DNA of 51,647 bases from Isoptericola sediminis (GCF_013085345.1 NZ_JABFAJ010000008.1:1-51647), one strand, 5' to 3'; shown: positions 9,049 through 19,903, counted from the first letter of the stretch. The notes: generated by a model from the letters alone, not told the origin. Program-made: numbers and translations.

Positions 9049-10026
9049 TCAGGACAGCAGCACACCGCGGGCGCGGGCCACGTCGTGCGTCATCTGCTCG
9101 ACCAGCGCCTCGATGCCGTCGAACCGGACCGTCGGACGCAGGTGCTCGACCATCTCGAGCACCACCTCCTCGCCGTACAGGTCGAGATCGGTGCGGTCCA
9201 GGACGTAGGCCTCCACCCGCCGTTCGACGCCGTCGAACGTCGGGTTGGTGCCGATCGAGATCGCCGCGGGCAGCAACGCGTCGGGGTCCGCGGGCTTCTG
9301 GCCCGCCAGACCGGGCCGGCGCAGCCACCCCGCGTACACCCCGTCGGCGGGGACCATGCCGGCGATGTCCCCCAGGTTGGCCGTGGGGAACCCGAGCTCG
9401 CGGCCGCGGGCGTCCCCCCGCACGACGACGCCCCGCACCCGGTGGGGCCGGCCCAGGACGTCGGCGGCCTGGGCGACGTCGCCCTCGGCGATCAGGGCGC
9501 GTGCCGCCGAGCTCGACCAGCGCTGGCCGGCACCGTCCTGCGCGGGCTGGCACTCCCCCACGTCGTCGATCGCCACGACCTCGAACCCGTGGCGCCCGCC
9601 CAGGTCGACCATGGTGGCCAGCGTCCCGGCGTTGGCCCGGCCGAAGCGCACGTCGTGGCCCACGACGACGCTGCGCGCACCGAGCGCCCCGGTGAGGTAG
9701 CGCGTGACGAACTCCTCGGGGCTCTGCTCCGCGAAGTCCAGGGTGTAGCGGATCACGAGGACGGCGTCGAGGCCGGTCTCCGCCAGCAGCTCGAGGCGGT
9801 CGTCGATCCCCGTGATGAGCTCGGGGGCGGAGTCGGGACGGTGGACGGCGGCGGGGTGCGGGTCGAAGGTCACGGCGACCGCGGCGCAGCCGTCGGCGCG
9901 CGCCAGGCGGACGAGTCGGGCGAGCACCGCCTGGTGACCGCGGTGCACGCCGTCGAAGTTGCCGATCGTCACGACCGACGGACCGAAGTCCTCGGGGACC
10001 TCGGAGAGGTCCGTGAACACCTGCAC
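9049..10026 (-). CDS. ribF: Bifunctional riboflavin kinase / FAD synthetase
   Basis: About 325 residues from the GTG at 10026, with GAGGAG 10 nt upstream. The enzyme phosphorylates riboflavin to FMN and adenylylates FMN to FAD in the cytoplasm. The N-terminal nucleotidyltransferase domain shows VTIGNFDGVHRGHQ (HxGH-like motif) and VVGHDVRFG; the C-terminal kinase domain shows RGRELGFPTANLG, DGVYAGW and GTNPTFDG. The length is normal. A TATCCT -10 candidate sits upstream, between truB and ribF. Confidence 0.96.
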   Translation of the reverse strand: MQVFTDLSEVPEDFGPSVVTIGNFDGVHRGHQAVLARLVRLARADGCAAVAVTFDPHPAAVHRPDSAPELITGIDDRLELLAETGLDAVLVIRYTLDFAEQSPEEFVTRYLTGALGARSVVVGHDVRFGRANAGTLATMVDLGGRHGFEVVAIDDVGECQPAQDGAGQRWSSSAARALIAEGDVAQAADVLGRPHRVRGVVVRGDARGRELGFPTANLGDIAGMVPADGVYAGWLRRPGLAGQKPADPDALLPAAISIGTNPTFDGVERRVEAYVLDRTDLDLYGEEVVLEMVEHLRPTVRFDGIEALVEQMTHDVARARGVLLS

Positions 10027-10081
10027 GCCGATCGCGCTCCTCGTTGCCGGACGGGCCGACGCCTCACGACGCCGACGGATC

Positions 10082-10087
10082 AGGATA
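10082..10087 (-). promoter_or_regulatory. Candidate -10 for ribF
   Basis: TATCCT on the minus strand fits TANNNT. It lies just after the truB stop and about 55 nt before the ribF GTG. The leader shows no FMN-riboswitch-like conserved helices, so FMN-riboswitch control is not supported. Confidence 0.4.
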
Positions 10088-10094
10088 GTCCCGC

Positions 10095-11054
10095 TCAGGC
10101 CGGGGCGAGGACCAGGACGGGCTTGGCCCGCCGCTCCCCGCGCCGCGTCGTGTCCTCCAGCAGGGCGACGAGCGTGCCGTCCGGGGCCAGGCCCGCCACG
10201 GTGCCCCGCATGCCGGTCGGGGTCACCCACTGCCCGTAGCCCAGGGCCCGGGCCTCGGCGTCGGTCAGCTCACGGACGGGGAAGGTGCTCCGCGCGGCGT
10301 CGCCGAGCGGGAGGGTGGCGAGCACGCCGTCGGCGTCGGCCTGGGCCTCGAGCTCCTCGAGGGTCCGGGCACGATCGAGCGGGTACCCGCCGACACGGGT
10401 GCGGCGCAACGCGGTCAGGTGCCCGCCCACGCCGAGCGCCTCGCCCAGGTCCCGGGCCAGCGCACGCACGTACGTGCCCGAGGAGACCACCACCTCGACG
10501 TCGACGTCGAGCACCGCCACGCCGTCGTCGGCCGTGGCCGGACGGGACTCGAGCACCTCGAACGAGCTCACGGTGACGGGACGGTCGGCGAGCTCGACCT
10601 CCTCGCCGGCACGGGCCCGGGCGTAGGCCCGGCGTCCGTCGACCTTGATCGCGCTGACGGTGCTCGGGACCTGCCGGATGTCGCCGGTGAGAGCGGCGAC
10701 CTGCCGCCCGAGGGCGGCGGGGTCCACACCCTCGCCCACGCCCCGGGCCTCGAGGGTCTCGCCCTCGGCGTCGTCGGTCGTCGTGGAGACGCCCAGCCGG
10801 ATCGTCGCCCGGTAGGCCTTGTCCGCGCCCACCACGTAGGTGAGCAGCTTGGTCGCCCGACCGACGCCGACCACCAGCACACCCGTCGCCATCGGGTCCA
10901 GGGTGCCGGCGTGCCCGACCTTGCGCGTGCCCGCCAGCCGCCGGCAACGCCCGACGACGTCGTGGCTGGTCCAGCCGGCCGGCTTGTCGACGATCAGCAG
11001 ACCGTCCGGCGCCGTCGGACGGCGCGGCGGGCGCGCCGTGCCACGGTCGGCCAC
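10095..11054 (-). CDS. truB: tRNA pseudouridine(55) synthase
   Basis: About 319 residues from the GTG at 11054, with GGGGAG 5-6 nt upstream. TruB makes pseudouridine 55 in the T arm of tRNAs. The signatures are GLLIVDKPAGWTSHDVV at the N-terminus and KVGHAGTLDPMATGVL, which carries the catalytic Asp, then YRATIRLG, GDIRQVPSTVSAIKVDGRRAYARARAG and SSGTYVRALARDLG. The C-terminus holds an additional PUA-like strand set, usual in actinomycetes. It follows rbfA in the rimP-nusA-infB-rbfA-truB string, after a hairpin. Confidence 0.97.
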   Translation of the reverse strand: MADRGTARPPRRPTAPDGLLIVDKPAGWTSHDVVGRCRRLAGTRKVGHAGTLDPMATGVLVVGVGRATKLLTYVVGADKAYRATIRLGVSTTTDDAEGETLEARGVGEGVDPAALGRQVAALTGDIRQVPSTVSAIKVDGRRAYARARAGEEVELADRPVTVSSFEVLESRPATADDGVAVLDVDVEVVVSSGTYVRALARDLGEALGVGGHLTALRRTRVGGYPLDRARTLEELEAQADADGVLATLPLGDAARSTFPVRELTDAEARALGYGQWVTPTGMRGTVAGLAPDGTLVALLEDTTRRGERRAKPVLVLAPA

Positions 11055-11092
11055 GGGATCTCCCCTCTCTCCCACCGCCACGCGGAGGAGGT

Positions 11093-11118
11093 GCCGGGCC
11101 GGATCGCTCCGGCCCGGC
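11093..11118 (-). terminator. GC-rich hairpin between rbfA and truB
   Basis: GCCGGGCCGGA (11093-11103) pairs perfectly with TCCGGCCCGGC (11108-11118) around TCGC. It lies downstream of rbfA and upstream of the truB start on the minus strand. With no U run it is better read as an attenuator or processing hairpin. Confidence 0.6.
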
Positions 11119-11149
11119 GGACCTTCTCCCCGCGGCATCGGGGCGGTCG

Positions 11150-11581
11150 TCAGTCGGTGTCGTCGTCCGACGTGCGGTACGGGTCGGCGTCACCGGCCGG
11201 GGACTTGCCCTCGCGCAGCGCCGCGAGCTCGGCGTCCCGCAGCCGCGCCTGGGACAGCGCCTCGTCGAGGTGCGCCGCCGTCTCCGGCACGGAGTCCAGG
11301 TGGAAATCGATCGTCGGCGTCAGCCGCACGCCGGTCTGCTTGCCGACCTCGGAGCGGATCATGCCCTTGGCGCTCTCCAGCGCCGCCGCCGTGCCGTCGC
11401 GGTCCTCGTCGCTGCCGAGGACCGTGTAGAACACCGACGCCTGCTGCAGGTCACCGGTGACACGGACGTCCGTGACCGTCACGAAGCCGAGCCGCGGGTC
11501 CTTGATCCGCGTGTCGAGCATCTGCGCGACGATCTCCTTGATGCGGTCCGCCAACCGGCGCGCCCGCGGGTTCTCGCTCAT
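11150..11581 (-). CDS. rbfA: 30S ribosome-binding factor A
   Basis: 143 residues. RbfA binds the 16S rRNA 5' helix region during late 30S maturation and in cold adaptation. The KH-like core shows [44 protein letters not shown], then [23 protein letters not shown]. An acidic tail follows (SDDDTD), common in actinomycetes. The ATG at 11581 has GGAGGA upstream. It follows infB after a strong hairpin. Confidence 0.96.
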   Translation of the reverse strand: MSENPRARRLADRIKEIVAQMLDTRIKDPRLGFVTVTDVRVTGDLQQASVFYTVLGSDEDRDGTAAALESAKGMIRSEVGKQTGVRLTPTIDFHLDSVPETAAHLDEALSQARLRDAELAALREGKSPAGDADPYRTSDDDTD

Positions 11582-11602
11582 CCGTCCTCCTTGTCATGAC
11601 GC

Positions 11603-11653
11603 CGACGGCGCCCCGCCCCCACCGCGCTGGGCGGTGCGGACGGGGCGCCGTCG
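11603..11653 (-). terminator. 13-bp hairpin between infB and rbfA
   Basis: CGACGGCGCCCCG (11603-11615) is the exact reverse complement of CGGGGCGCCGTCG (11641-11653), with a 25-nt GC-rich loop. It fills most of the 87-bp infB-rbfA gap and may attenuate the operon or set the relative levels of IF-2 and RbfA. Confidence 0.6.
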
Positions 11654-11668
11654 TCCGTCCCGACCTTC

Positions 11669-14554
11669 TCAGGCGCGGGGGATCTCGCGCATCTCGAAGG
11701 TCTCGATGATGTCGCCCTCGACGATGTCGTTGTACGACCCGAGTCCGATACCGCACTCGAAGCCCTCGCGGACCTCGGTGACGTCGTCCTTCTCGCGTCG
11801 CAGCGACTCGACCGTGAGCCCGTCGCCCACCACGCGGCCGTCGCGCAGCACGCGGGCCTTGGTGTTCCGTCGGATCGTGCCCGACCGGACGATCGAACCG
11901 GCGATGTTGCCGAACTTCGAGGACCGGAAGACCTGGCGGATCTCGGCGCTGCCGAGCTTCGCCTCCTCGTACTCCGGCTTGAGCATGCCCTTGAGGGCGG
12001 CCTCGATGTCGTCGATGGCCTGGTAGATCACCGAGTAGAACTTGACCTCGACGCCCTCGCGCTCGGCCAGGTCCTCGACACGCTCGCCGAAGCGGACGTT
12101 GAAGCCGAGGATCACGGCGTTGTCGACGGTGGCCAGGTTGACGTCGTTCTGCGTGATCGCACCCACACCGCGGTGGATGACGCGCAGGTCGACCTCGTCG
12201 CCCACGTCGATCTTGAGCAGCGCGTCCTCCAGCGCCTCGACGGCACCGGACACGTCACCCTTGATGACCAGGTTGAGCGTCTCGACCTTGCCCTGCTCGA
12301 GAGCCTTGGTGAAGTCCTCGAGGCTGATGCGCTTGCGCCGCTTGGCCAGCAGCGCGGCACGCTCGGCCGCCTCGCGCTTCTCGGCGATCTGACGAGCGGT
12401 GCGCTCGTCGGGTGCGGCGAGGAACGTGTCGCCGGCGCTCGGCACCGACGCCAGACCCAGGACCTGGACCGGACGCGCCGGACCCGCCTCGGTGACGGAC
12501 TCGCCGTGCTCGTCGAACATGGCCCGCACACGACCGTGCGCGGTGCCGGCGACGATGGCGTCGCCGACGCGCAGCGTGCCCGACTGCACCAGGACGGTGG
12601 CCACGGAACCGCGGCCCTTGTCCAGGTGGGCCTCGATCGCCACACCGCGGGCGTCCTTCTCCGGGTTGGCCCGGAGGTCGAGCGCCGCGTCGGCGGTCAG
12701 CAGGACGGCCTCGAGGAGGCTGTCGATGCCCTGGCGCCGCAGCGCGGAGACCTCGACGAACATCGTGTCGCCGCCGTACTCCTCGGCCACGAGGTTGTAC
12801 TCGGTGAGCTGCTGGCGGATCTTGTCGGGGTTCGCCCCCTCCTTGTCCACCTTGTTCACCGCCACGACGACCGGCACGTCCGCCGCCTGGGCGTGATTCA
12901 GCGCCTCGATCGTCTGCGGCATCACGCCGTCGTCCGCGGCCACCACGAGGATCGCGATGTCCGTCGCCTTGGCACCACGGGCACGCATGGCCGTGAAGGC
13001 CTCGTGACCCGGGGTGTCGATGAACGTGACGGCCCGGTCGGCGCCCTCGTGCTCGGTGTGCACCTGGTAGGCACCGATGTGCTGGGTGATCCCACCGGCC
13101 TCGCCGGCGACGACGTCCGTGGACCGGATGGCGTCCAGCAGCTTCGTCTTACCGTGGTCGACGTGACCCATGACGGTCACGACCGGCGGCCGCGCCTCCA
13201 GGTCCTCGTCGGTCTCGTCGGCCTCCTCGGCCTGCAGGTCGATGTCGAAGGACCCGAGCAGCTCGCGGTCCTCCTCCTCGGCGGAGACCATCTCGATCTT
13301 GTAGCCGAGCTCCGACCCGAGCGTGACGAAGGTGTCCTCGTCCAGCGACTGCGTCGCGGTCGCCATCTCGCCCAGGTGCAGGAGCACCGTGACCAGCGCC
13401 GCCGGGTTCGCGTCGATCTTGTCCGCGAAGTCGTTCAGGGACGAGCCGTAGCGCAGGCGCACCAGGGTGTTGCCGTTGCCGCGCGGGACCGAGACGCCAC
13501 CCGGCGTCGGGGCCTGCATCTGCTCGAACTCTTGACGCTTCGCCCGCTTCGACTTGCGGCCCCTGACCGGCTTGCCGCCGGCGCGACCGAACGCACCCTG
13601 GGTGCTGCCACGGCCGGCGCCGCCACGGCCGCGGAACCCGCCGCCGCCACCGGGACGGAAACCGCCCCGACCGCCACCGGGACCGCCGGCACCACCGGGA
13701 CCGCCCGGGCCGCCACCGCGACCACGGCCGCCGCGACCACCGCCGCCGGGACGCTCGCCCGGTCGCGGCATGCTGGTCTTGCCCGGCATCATGCCCGGGT
13801 TCGGGCGCGGGGCGCCCGGACGCGGAGCGGCCGGACGCGGGGCACCCGGACGCGGACCGCCGGAACGCTCGGCCGGCTTGCCCTCGCCGCGCGCGGGCCG
13901 CTGCTGCATGCCCTGCTGCGAGGAGTACGGGTTGTTGCCCGGCCGCGGACCCCCGCCACGCTGCATGCCCTGCTGGGACGCGTAGGGGTTGTTGCCCGGC
14001 CGCGGACCGCCGCTGCGGCCGCCACCACCGGAACGCTGCCCGCCCGGCTTCGGTGCACCCGGCTTGGGGCCGCCACCCGGCTTGGGCGCGCCGCCCGGCT
14101 TCGGTGCCGACCCGGGGGTCGGAGCAGCGGGCTTCTCGGCCTGCGGTGCCTTCTCGGCAGCGGGCTTCGGGGTCTCCGCCGCCGGTGCCTTCTCGGCACC
14201 CGGCTTCGGCGCGGCCCCGGGCTTCGCCGCACCCGGCTTGGGTGCGGAACCCGGCTTCGGCGCCTCGGCGGGCGTCGAGGCGGCAGGCTTCGCGGCCTGC
14301 TCGCCGGCCGCCGCCGGTGCACCCGGCTTGGGCGCGGCGGGCTTCTTCTTCGGGGCAGGCTTGGCGGACTTGCCGTCCTTGGCCGCTCCGGCGTCGGACG
14401 CCGTGAACTTGCCGCGCATCATGCGCTCGACCGGTGCCTCGAGCGTCGAGGACGCCGACCGGACGAATTCACCTGAGGCCTTCAGCTCGGCCAGCAGGGT
14501 CTTGCTCTCCACCCCGAGCTGCTTCGCCAGCTCGTGGACGCGGATCTTCGCCAC
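11669..14554 (-). CDS. infB: Translation initiation factor IF-2
   Basis: 961 residues from a GTG at 14554. IF-2 is the GTPase that places fMet-tRNA on the 30S subunit. In order: an N-terminal IF2_N helix domain ([19 protein letters not shown]), a very long Ala/Pro/Lys then Gly/Arg-rich linker (about 55-340) with repeated RPGNNPY blocks, a second IF2_N-like segment, the G domain with [20 protein letters not shown] and NKVDK, then domains II-IV ending in [13 protein letters not shown]. The length and low-complexity linker are typical of actinobacterial IF-2. Confidence 0.98.
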   Translation of the reverse strand: MAKIRVHELAKQLGVESKTLLAELKASGEFVRSASSTLEAPVERMMRGKFTASDAGAAKDGKSAKPAPKKKPAAPKPGAPAAAGEQAAKPAASTPAEAPKPGSAPKPGAAKPGAAPKPGAEKAPAAETPKPAAEKAPQAEKPAAPTPGSAPKPGGAPKPGGGPKPGAPKPGGQRSGGGGRSGGPRPGNNPYASQQGMQRGGGPRPGNNPYSSQQGMQQRPARGEGKPAERSGGPRPGAPRPAAPRPGAPRPNPGMMPGKTSMPRPGERPGGGGRGGRGRGGGPGGPGGAGGPGGGRGGFRPGGGGGFRGRGGAGRGSTQGAFGRAGGKPVRGRKSKRAKRQEFEQMQAPTPGGVSVPRGNGNTLVRLRYGSSLNDFADKIDANPAALVTVLLHLGEMATATQSLDEDTFVTLGSELGYKIEMVSAEEEDRELLGSFDIDLQAEEADETDEDLEARPPVVTVMGHVDHGKTKLLDAIRSTDVVAGEAGGITQHIGAYQVHTEHEGADRAVTFIDTPGHEAFTAMRARGAKATDIAILVVAADDGVMPQTIEALNHAQAADVPVVVAVNKVDKEGANPDKIRQQLTEYNLVAEEYGGDTMFVEVSALRRQGIDSLLEAVLLTADAALDLRANPEKDARGVAIEAHLDKGRGSVATVLVQSGTLRVGDAIVAGTAHGRVRAMFDEHGESVTEAGPARPVQVLGLASVPSAGDTFLAAPDERTARQIAEKREAAERAALLAKRRKRISLEDFTKALEQGKVETLNLVIKGDVSGAVEALEDALLKIDVGDEVDLRVIHRGVGAITQNDVNLATVDNAVILGFNVRFGERVEDLAEREGVEVKFYSVIYQAIDDIEAALKGMLKPEYEEAKLGSAEIRQVFRSSKFGNIAGSIVRSGTIRRNTKARVLRDGRVVGDGLTVESLRREKDDVTEVREGFECGIGLGSYNDIVEGDIIETFEMREIPRA

Positions 14555-14707
14555 ATCTCTCCTGTCTCGGCCCCACCGAGACAGGCAGGACCGTCGCTAG
14601 TACTGAGTACTCATCGTTCGGGACTCATCGGGTGCCCATCGGCTTCTGACCCGCTTCCTTGTCGACGTACGCGTGTGCGGCCGGACGAGGACGCCCGGTC
14701 GCGACGG

Positions 14708-14730
14708 GGGCGGCACCGACGGTGCCGCCC
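14708..14730 (-). terminator. 10-bp hairpin between ylxR and infB
   Basis: GGGCGGCACC (14708-14717) and GGTGCCGCCC (14721-14730) pair perfectly around GAC, immediately after the ylxR stop on the minus strand. It precedes a 150-nt infB leader and may attenuate transcription from nusA-ylxR into infB. Confidence 0.6.
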
Positions 14731-14737
14731 AGGTTCT

Positions 14738-15085
14738 TCAACGGTCCTGGTGCTCCAGATATGCCCGGACCGGCTCCAGGTCCACCGGGCCACCCGCACG
14801 CAGTGCGCGCGGGACGGCCCGTCGCCGGACGGCACGGTCCAAGCAGGCGAGGTCCTCATGGATCCAGGCTCCACGCCCCGGCAGGCACGCCCGGACGTCG
14901 ACCGCGACGCGCGGGGCGTCGTCCGACGTCACGAGGACCAGCCGCAAGAGCTGCGACCGCAGGTCGCGCTGCCGGCATCCGACACACGTCCGCACCGGTC
15001 CCACCGGTCGTGGCGGGGTGGGGGCGGGGCGTGCCGGAACAGGGCCGCGCGACCCGATCCCCTCCAGTCTAACGCGACTGCTCAT
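14738..15085 (-). CDS. ylxR: YlxR family (DUF448) RNA-binding protein
   Basis: 115 residues from the ATG at 15085. The YlxR core follows a 30-residue Pro/Arg-rich N-terminus: VRTCVGCRQRDLRSQLLRLV, then GRGAWIHEDLACLDRAVRRRAVPRAL. The CxxC and RGAW motifs are diagnostic. YlxR lies between nusA and infB in most Gram-positive bacteria and has been reported to bind RNase P RNA and affect its activity in some species. It starts 15 bp past the nusA stop. Confidence 0.93.
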   Translation of the reverse strand: MSSRVRLEGIGSRGPVPARPAPTPPRPVGPVRTCVGCRQRDLRSQLLRLVLVTSDDAPRVAVDVRACLPGRGAWIHEDLACLDRAVRRRAVPRALRAGGPVDLEPVRAYLEHQDR

Positions 15086-15099
15086 CGGCCTCGACCAGC

Positions 15100-16140
15100 T
15101 CAGGCTTCCTCGACCGCGTCCCCGTCGGCCACCGCCCCCGGCGTGCCCTCGTCGGAACGGATGTCGATCCGCCACCCCGTGAGCTTGGCCGCGAGCCGGG
15201 CATTCTGCCCTTCCTTGCCGATCGCGAGCGAGAGCTGGTAGTCCGGCACGACGGCGCGGGCGGCCTTCGCCTCCGCGTCGACGACCGTGACAGAGCTCAC
15301 ACGGGCCGGGGACAGGGCGCTCGCCACGAAGCGGGCCGGGTCGTCGCTGTGGTCGACGATGTCGATCTTCTCCCCGTGCAGCTCCGCCATGACGGCGCGC
15401 ACGCGCGAACCCATCGGGCCGATGCAGGCGCCCTTGGCGTTGAGCCCGGGCACCGTGGACCGCACGGCGACCTTGGAGCGGTGCCCGGCCTCCCGGGCGA
15501 CGGCGCTGATCTCGACCGACCCGTCGGCGATCTCCGGGACCTCGAGCTCGAACAGCTTGCGGACCAGACCCGGGTGGGTGCGGCTGAGCGTGACCTTGGC
15601 GCCCTTCATGCCACGGGCGACCTCCACGACGTAGGCGCGCAGGCGCTCGCCGTGGACGTACTTCTCGCCCGGCACCTGCTCGTGCTGCGGCAGGACGGCC
15701 TCGATCTCGCCGACGTCCACGAGCACCGTCCGCGGGTCGTGACCCTGCTGGATCACGCCGGCGAGGATCTCGCCCTCCTTGCCGCGGAACGTGCCCAGGA
15801 CCTGGTCGTCCTCGGCGTCGCGCAGACGCTGCACGATCACCTGGCGCGCGGTGGCGGTGGCGATCCGGCCGAAGTTCTCGGGCGTGTGGTCGAACTCCGG
15901 GCCCAGCTCGACCGTGCCCCGGCCCTCCGGGTCCTCCGGGTCGGGCGTCCGGATCTGCTCGCGGGCCCACACCGTGACGTGCCCCGACGTGCGGTCGAGC
16001 TCGACCCGCGCGTGGTGGTAGGCGTCCGGGGTGCGGTGGTAGGCGGACAGCAGCGCCTGCTCGATGGCCTCGACCAGCAGGTCCAGGCTGATCTCCCGCT
16101 CGCGCTCCAGCATCCGCAGCGCGCTCATGTCGATGTCCAT
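15100..16140 (-). CDS. nusA: Transcription termination/antitermination factor NusA
   Basis: 346 residues. NusA binds RNA polymerase and modulates pausing, termination and antitermination. Order: N-terminal RNAP-binding domain (about 1-105, starting [16 protein letters not shown]), S1 domain (about 110-180, [10 protein letters not shown]), KH1 (about 180-260) and KH2 ([17 protein letters not shown], then [21 protein letters not shown]). It lacks the C-terminal AR repeats of the E. coli protein, as is normal for Gram-positives. It is spaced 2 bp from rimP. Confidence 0.97.
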   Translation of the reverse strand: MDIDMSALRMLEREREISLDLLVEAIEQALLSAYHRTPDAYHHARVELDRTSGHVTVWAREQIRTPDPEDPEGRGTVELGPEFDHTPENFGRIATATARQVIVQRLRDAEDDQVLGTFRGKEGEILAGVIQQGHDPRTVLVDVGEIEAVLPQHEQVPGEKYVHGERLRAYVVEVARGMKGAKVTLSRTHPGLVRKLFELEVPEIADGSVEISAVAREAGHRSKVAVRSTVPGLNAKGACIGPMGSRVRAVMAELHGEKIDIVDHSDDPARFVASALSPARVSSVTVVDAEAKAARAVVPDYQLSLAIGKEGQNARLAAKLTGWRIDIRSDEGTPGAVADGDAVEEA

Positions 16141-16142
16141 CG

Positions 16143-16667
16143 TCAGCTCTCCTCGCCCTGGCGGGACGTCCCCGCCTCGTCGTCCTCGCGCCGGTCCAGC
16201 TCCGCCTCGACGCGTCCCCGGCGCACCCGTCCGTACGCGACCCGCTGCTCGCCGTCGAGGACCAGCACCGCGTCGTCGCCGTCACCGTCCACGCCGGTCA
16301 GACGGCCCTCGGCGACCTGCCCGTCGTCCAAGGTCAGCCGCACCCGGCGGGTGCGCGCCCGACGGTAGTGCCGCAGCTCGGTCAGCGGGCGGGACACACC
16401 CGGGGTGGACACCTCCAGGGTGTACTGGCCGCGGACCACGTCGGCGTCGTCCAGCGCGGCGGAGACCGCCCGGGACGTGTCGGCGAGCGTGTCGGAGTCG
16501 AGGCTGCCCACGAGGTGCTCCGGGAGGTCGATCGTCAGCCGGACCACCGACCGGCTGCCGGCCCGGGTCACCCGGACGTCCTCGAGGAACAGACCGGCGT
16601 CGTCGACCACCGGGCCGACCACCGCTCGGACACGTCCGTCCGAGGTCCGGTCCTCTCCTGCTGCCAT
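16143..16667 (-). CDS. rimP: Ribosome maturation factor RimP
   Basis: 174 residues, about normal for the family. RimP assists early 30S assembly near S12. The N-terminal alpha/beta domain contains [18 protein letters not shown] and [28 protein letters not shown], with the hallmark LEVSSPG-like motif; the C-terminal SH3-like domain contains [21 protein letters not shown]. It is the first gene of the rimP-nusA-ylxR-infB-rbfA string. A TACGCT -10 candidate lies about 65 nt upstream. Confidence 0.95.
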   Translation of the reverse strand: MAAGEDRTSDGRVRAVVGPVVDDAGLFLEDVRVTRAGSRSVVRLTIDLPEHLVGSLDSDTLADTSRAVSAALDDADVVRGQYTLEVSTPGVSRPLTELRHYRRARTRRVRLTLDDGQVAEGRLTGVDGDGDDAVLVLDGEQRVAYGRVRRGRVEAELDRREDDEAGTSRQGEES

Positions 16668-16732
16668 CGTTGCCTCCCGTGGGTGCTCCCGCGCCGGGAC
16701 GTCCCGCGGCGGTGTGTCGTTGTGCGTCGACC

Positions 16733-16738
16733 AGCGTA
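16733..16738 (-). promoter_or_regulatory. Candidate -10 for the rimP-nusA operon
   Basis: TACGCT on the minus strand fits TANNNT in the 157-bp gap between divergent rimP and the DUF4439 lipoprotein gene. No good -35 is visible. Confidence 0.4.
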
Positions 16739-16824
16739 ACGAACCCCCCGCCCACCGTGCGCCCGACGACCCGCGTGGACAGGTGGAGGAACGTCACACC
16801 GGGACATGGCAAGATCGGGGCACG

Positions 16825-18066
16825 ATGGAACCGCAGCCCCCGCCCGCCCCGACCCGCCGCCGGATGCGGGTCGTGGTCGGCAGCGTGCTCGTGGCGCTGC
16901 TGCTCGCCGGCTGCGGGCTGCGGCTGGAGACGCCCCCGCCGGCCGAGCCGGAGCCGGACACGATCGAGATCGTGCGCCGTACCGCCGTCACGGACGCGCT
17001 GTTCGTCGCCGAGCAGGCCGACGCCGTGATCGACGAGCTGGGCGACCGCCGTCGCCGGCTCGTCGCCGAGCTCGAACGTGTCGCGGCCGACTCCCGGGAG
17101 CAGGCCGAACAGCTGGGCGGCGTGTACGACTCCGGGCTGCAGGAGCCGGCGGACCCGCCGAGCGGGTCCCCGCAGAGCTCGCCGGCCGACACCGTGGGCC
17201 CGGACGACGTCGTCGCCGCCCTGGCCGACGCCTCCGGGCGCAACCGGACCGCCGCCGGGACCACGACCGACGGCCCCCTGGCACGGCTGCTGGCCTCCGT
17301 CGGCGCGGCCCAGGCCGTCTCGGCGACCCGCGTCGGCGAGTACACCGACAGCGCGCCCCCGCCGGTGGTGCCGCAGCTGCCCGGACCCGCCGAGGTGGAC
17401 GCCGCGGTGGCCGACGATCCGGCGCCGGCCGAGGACGCCCGGGACGACGCCGGGGCGGACGGTGCCGGCGAGCCCACCGTGACGGCCCCGCCGGACGGCC
17501 CCGAGGACGGCGAGGAGGCCGACGAGGCACCGGCCGAGGGGGACCCGGCCCGTACCGGCGTCTCCAGCACCTCGCCGGACTCCGGGGAGCCGGCGGTGGT
17601 GCCCGAGGGGCTCACCGCGGCGGACCTGCGGACCCTCGTGGCCTCCGAGCACTCGGCGGGCTACGCCGTCCGGCTGCGTGCCGCGATCCGTCCCGAGGAC
17701 GAACGTTCCCGGTATGTCGAACGCGCCGACGTGCACACCGATCGGGCCGCTGCCTGGGCGCTCGTGGCCGGGACGGACGGGACCGCGCAGGACCCGCGCC
17801 AGGCGGCGTACGCCGTCCCGCGCGGACCGGGCGACCGAGCGCTGGTGCGCTCGGTGGAGAGGAACCTGGCCACGACCTACGCGACGCTCGTCGGCACGAC
17901 GGCGCCGGACACCCGCACCGTCCTGGTCGACCTGCTCGTCGAGTCAGCGCTCACGCTCGACGCCTGGGGCGCCGAGCCCGTGCCGTTCCCGGGGCTGCCG
18001 GAGCAGCGCCCCGAGGAGGCGACGGACGGCGACGGCCCGCAGGAGCCGACCGACCAGGACGGGTGA
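16825..18066 (+). CDS. DUF4439 (ferritin-like) lipoprotein
   Basis: 413 residues from the ATG at 16825. A lipoprotein signal peptide is clear: a basic n-region (TRRRMR), a hydrophobic stretch and the lipobox LLLAGC near residue 33, so the mature protein is anchored to the outer face of the membrane. A helical segment and a long acidic Pro/Asp/Glu linker (about 195-255) follow. The C-terminal helical bundle (about 265-395; LRTLVASEHSAGYAVRLRAA, AVPRGPGDRALVRSVERNLATTYATLVG) matches DUF4439, a ferritin-like fold of unknown function. A gene of this type between proS and rimP is usual in actinomycetes. It is convergent with proS, 3 bp apart. Confidence 0.85.
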   Translation: MEPQPPPAPTRRRMRVVVGSVLVALLLAGCGLRLETPPPAEPEPDTIEIVRRTAVTDALFVAEQADAVIDELGDRRRRLVAELERVAADSREQAEQLGGVYDSGLQEPADPPSGSPQSSPADTVGPDDVVAALADASGRNRTAAGTTTDGPLARLLASVGAAQAVSATRVGEYTDSAPPPVVPQLPGPAEVDAAVADDPAPAEDARDDAGADGAGEPTVTAPPDGPEDGEEADEAPAEGDPARTGVSSTSPDSGEPAVVPEGLTAADLRTLVASEHSAGYAVRLRAAIRPEDERSRYVERADVHTDRAAAWALVAGTDGTAQDPRQAAYAVPRGPGDRALVRSVERNLATTYATLVGTTAPDTRTVLVDLLVESALTLDAWGAEPVPFPGLPEQRPEEATDGDGPQEPTDQDG

Positions 18067-18069
18067 GGG

Positions 18070-19896
18070 TCAGGCGAGCAGCTCCTCGACCTGGCGTGTG
18101 ACCTCGGCGACCGCGTCGTCCACCGCGACCTGCCGGGCGTCCCCGACGCGCGGCCGCACCTCGACCACACCGTCGGCCAGGCCCCGGCCCACCACGACGA
18201 CGAGCGGGACGCCGAAGAGCTCGGCGTCGGCGAACTTCACGCCGGGCGAGACCTTGGGCCGGTCGTCGTAGATGACCTCGACACCCTCGGCGACCAGTCG
18301 CGACGCCAGCTCGTCAGCGGCCTCGAACACCTCGGCGTTCTTGCCGGTGGCGACGACGTGGACGTGTGCCGGGGCGACCTTCGCCGGCCAGGCGAGACCC
18401 CGGTCGTCGTGGTTCGCCTCGGCCAGCGCGGCCAGCACGCGGGTCACGCCGATGCCGTAGGAGCCCATGGTCACCACGGCCTGCTTGCCGTTCGGGTCGA
18501 GCACCTTCAGGTCGAGGGACTCGGCGTACTTGCGGCCGAGCTGGAAGATGTGACCGATCTCGATGCCGCGGGCGAGCTCGAGGGGCCCCGACCCGTCGGG
18601 CGCCGGGTCGCCGGCGCGGACCTCGGCGGCCTCCACGGTGCCGTCGCCGCTGAAGTCACGGCCCGCCACGAGGTCGAACACGTGGCGCCCGGCCTCGTCG
18701 GCGCCGGTGATCCACCGGGTCCCGCTGACGACGCGCGGGTCGAGCAGGTAGCGGACCGCGGACCGCACCTCGCCGGACTCGACGTCGGTGACCTGCTTGC
18801 CCTGAGGGCCCAGGACGCCCGGGCCGATGTAACCCTTGACGAGCTCGGGGTGCGCGGCGAAGTCGGCCTCCGAGGCCGGCTCGACCTCCGCCGGCGCCAT
18901 CGCCGCCTCCAGCCGCTTCACGTCCACCTCGCGGTCCCCCGGCACGCCGACCACGACGAGCTCCCGGCGTCCGCCGGGGTGGGTCGCGGCGAGCACCACG
19001 TTCTTCAGCGTGTCCGCCGCGGTCCAGGCGCGGTCCGGCCGCGGGTGGTGGGCGTTGGCGAAGGCGACCAGCGTCTCGATCGTCGGGGTGTCCGGGGTGT
19101 CCTCGACGTGGGCCGTCGGGGCGTCGTCGAAGGGCACCGGGTCGGGCACCGGCGTCGAGACCGCCTCCACGTTGGCCGCGTAGCCGCCGCCGGAGCGCAC
19201 GAAGGTGTCCTCCCCGATCGGGGACGGGGAGAGGAACTCCTCGGACCGGGACCCGCCCATCGCCCCGGAGGTCGCCGCGACGATCACGTAGTCGAGCCCG
19301 AGCCGGTCGAAGATCCGCCGGTAGGCGCCCCGCTGCTTCTCGTAGGCCGTCGCCAGACCCTCGTCGTCGAGGTCGAAGGAGTAGGCGTCCTTCATGATGA
19401 ACTCGCGGCCCCGGATGAGACCGGCGCGGGGACGCGCCTCGTCACGGTACTTCGTCTGGATCTGGTAGAGGGCCAGCGGCAGGTCCTTGTACGAGGAGTA
19501 CAGGTCCTTGACCAGGAGCGTGAACATCTCCTCGTGGGTGGGCGCCAGGAGGTAGTCGGCGTCCTTGCGGTCCTTGAGCCGGAACAGGTTGGGCCCGTAC
19601 TCGTTCCACCGGCCCGTCGCCTCGTACGGCTCGCGCGGCAGCAGCGCCGGGAAGTGGACCTCCTGCGCACCGATCGCGTCCATCTCCTCGCGCACGACGG
19701 CCTCGATCTTCGCGAGCACGCGCAGCCCGAGCGGCAGCCACGAGTACACGCCCGGGGCGGCACGCCGGATGTACCCGGCACGGACCAGCAGCCGGTGGCT
19801 GGCGACCTCGGCGTCGGCGGGATCCTCGCGCAGGGTACGCACGAACAGGGAGGACAGGCGCAGCAGGTCACCGCTGCGGTGGGACGCGATCGACAT
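18070..19896 (-). CDS. proS: Prolyl-tRNA synthetase (bacterial type)
   Basis: 608 residues. It charges tRNA-Pro. Class II motifs are visible: motif 1 around [25 protein letters not shown], motif 2 with [28 protein letters not shown], and motif 3 [14 protein letters not shown]. The long insertion between motifs 2 and 3 (about 225-420) is the INS editing domain that hydrolyses Ala-tRNA-Pro. The C-terminal anticodon-binding domain ends in [10 protein letters not shown]. The -10-like TAGGCT ends 7 nt before the ATG at 19896, so the mRNA may be leaderless. Confidence 0.97.
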   Translation of the reverse strand: MSIASHRSGDLLRLSSLFVRTLREDPADAEVASHRLLVRAGYIRRAAPGVYSWLPLGLRVLAKIEAVVREEMDAIGAQEVHFPALLPREPYEATGRWNEYGPNLFRLKDRKDADYLLAPTHEEMFTLLVKDLYSSYKDLPLALYQIQTKYRDEARPRAGLIRGREFIMKDAYSFDLDDEGLATAYEKQRGAYRRIFDRLGLDYVIVAATSGAMGGSRSEEFLSPSPIGEDTFVRSGGGYAANVEAVSTPVPDPVPFDDAPTAHVEDTPDTPTIETLVAFANAHHPRPDRAWTAADTLKNVVLAATHPGGRRELVVVGVPGDREVDVKRLEAAMAPAEVEPASEADFAAHPELVKGYIGPGVLGPQGKQVTDVESGEVRSAVRYLLDPRVVSGTRWITGADEAGRHVFDLVAGRDFSGDGTVEAAEVRAGDPAPDGSGPLELARGIEIGHIFQLGRKYAESLDLKVLDPNGKQAVVTMGSYGIGVTRVLAALAEANHDDRGLAWPAKVAPAHVHVVATGKNAEVFEAADELASRLVAEGVEVIYDDRPKVSPGVKFADAELFGVPLVVVVGRGLADGVVEVRPRVGDARQVAVDDAVAEVTRQVEELLA

Positions 19897-19903
19897 GGGG
19901 CAC

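Noticed and set aside
9987-10081. FMN riboswitch upstream of ribF
   Set aside because: The leader is too short and lacks the conserved AGGG/paired-helix pattern of RFN elements.
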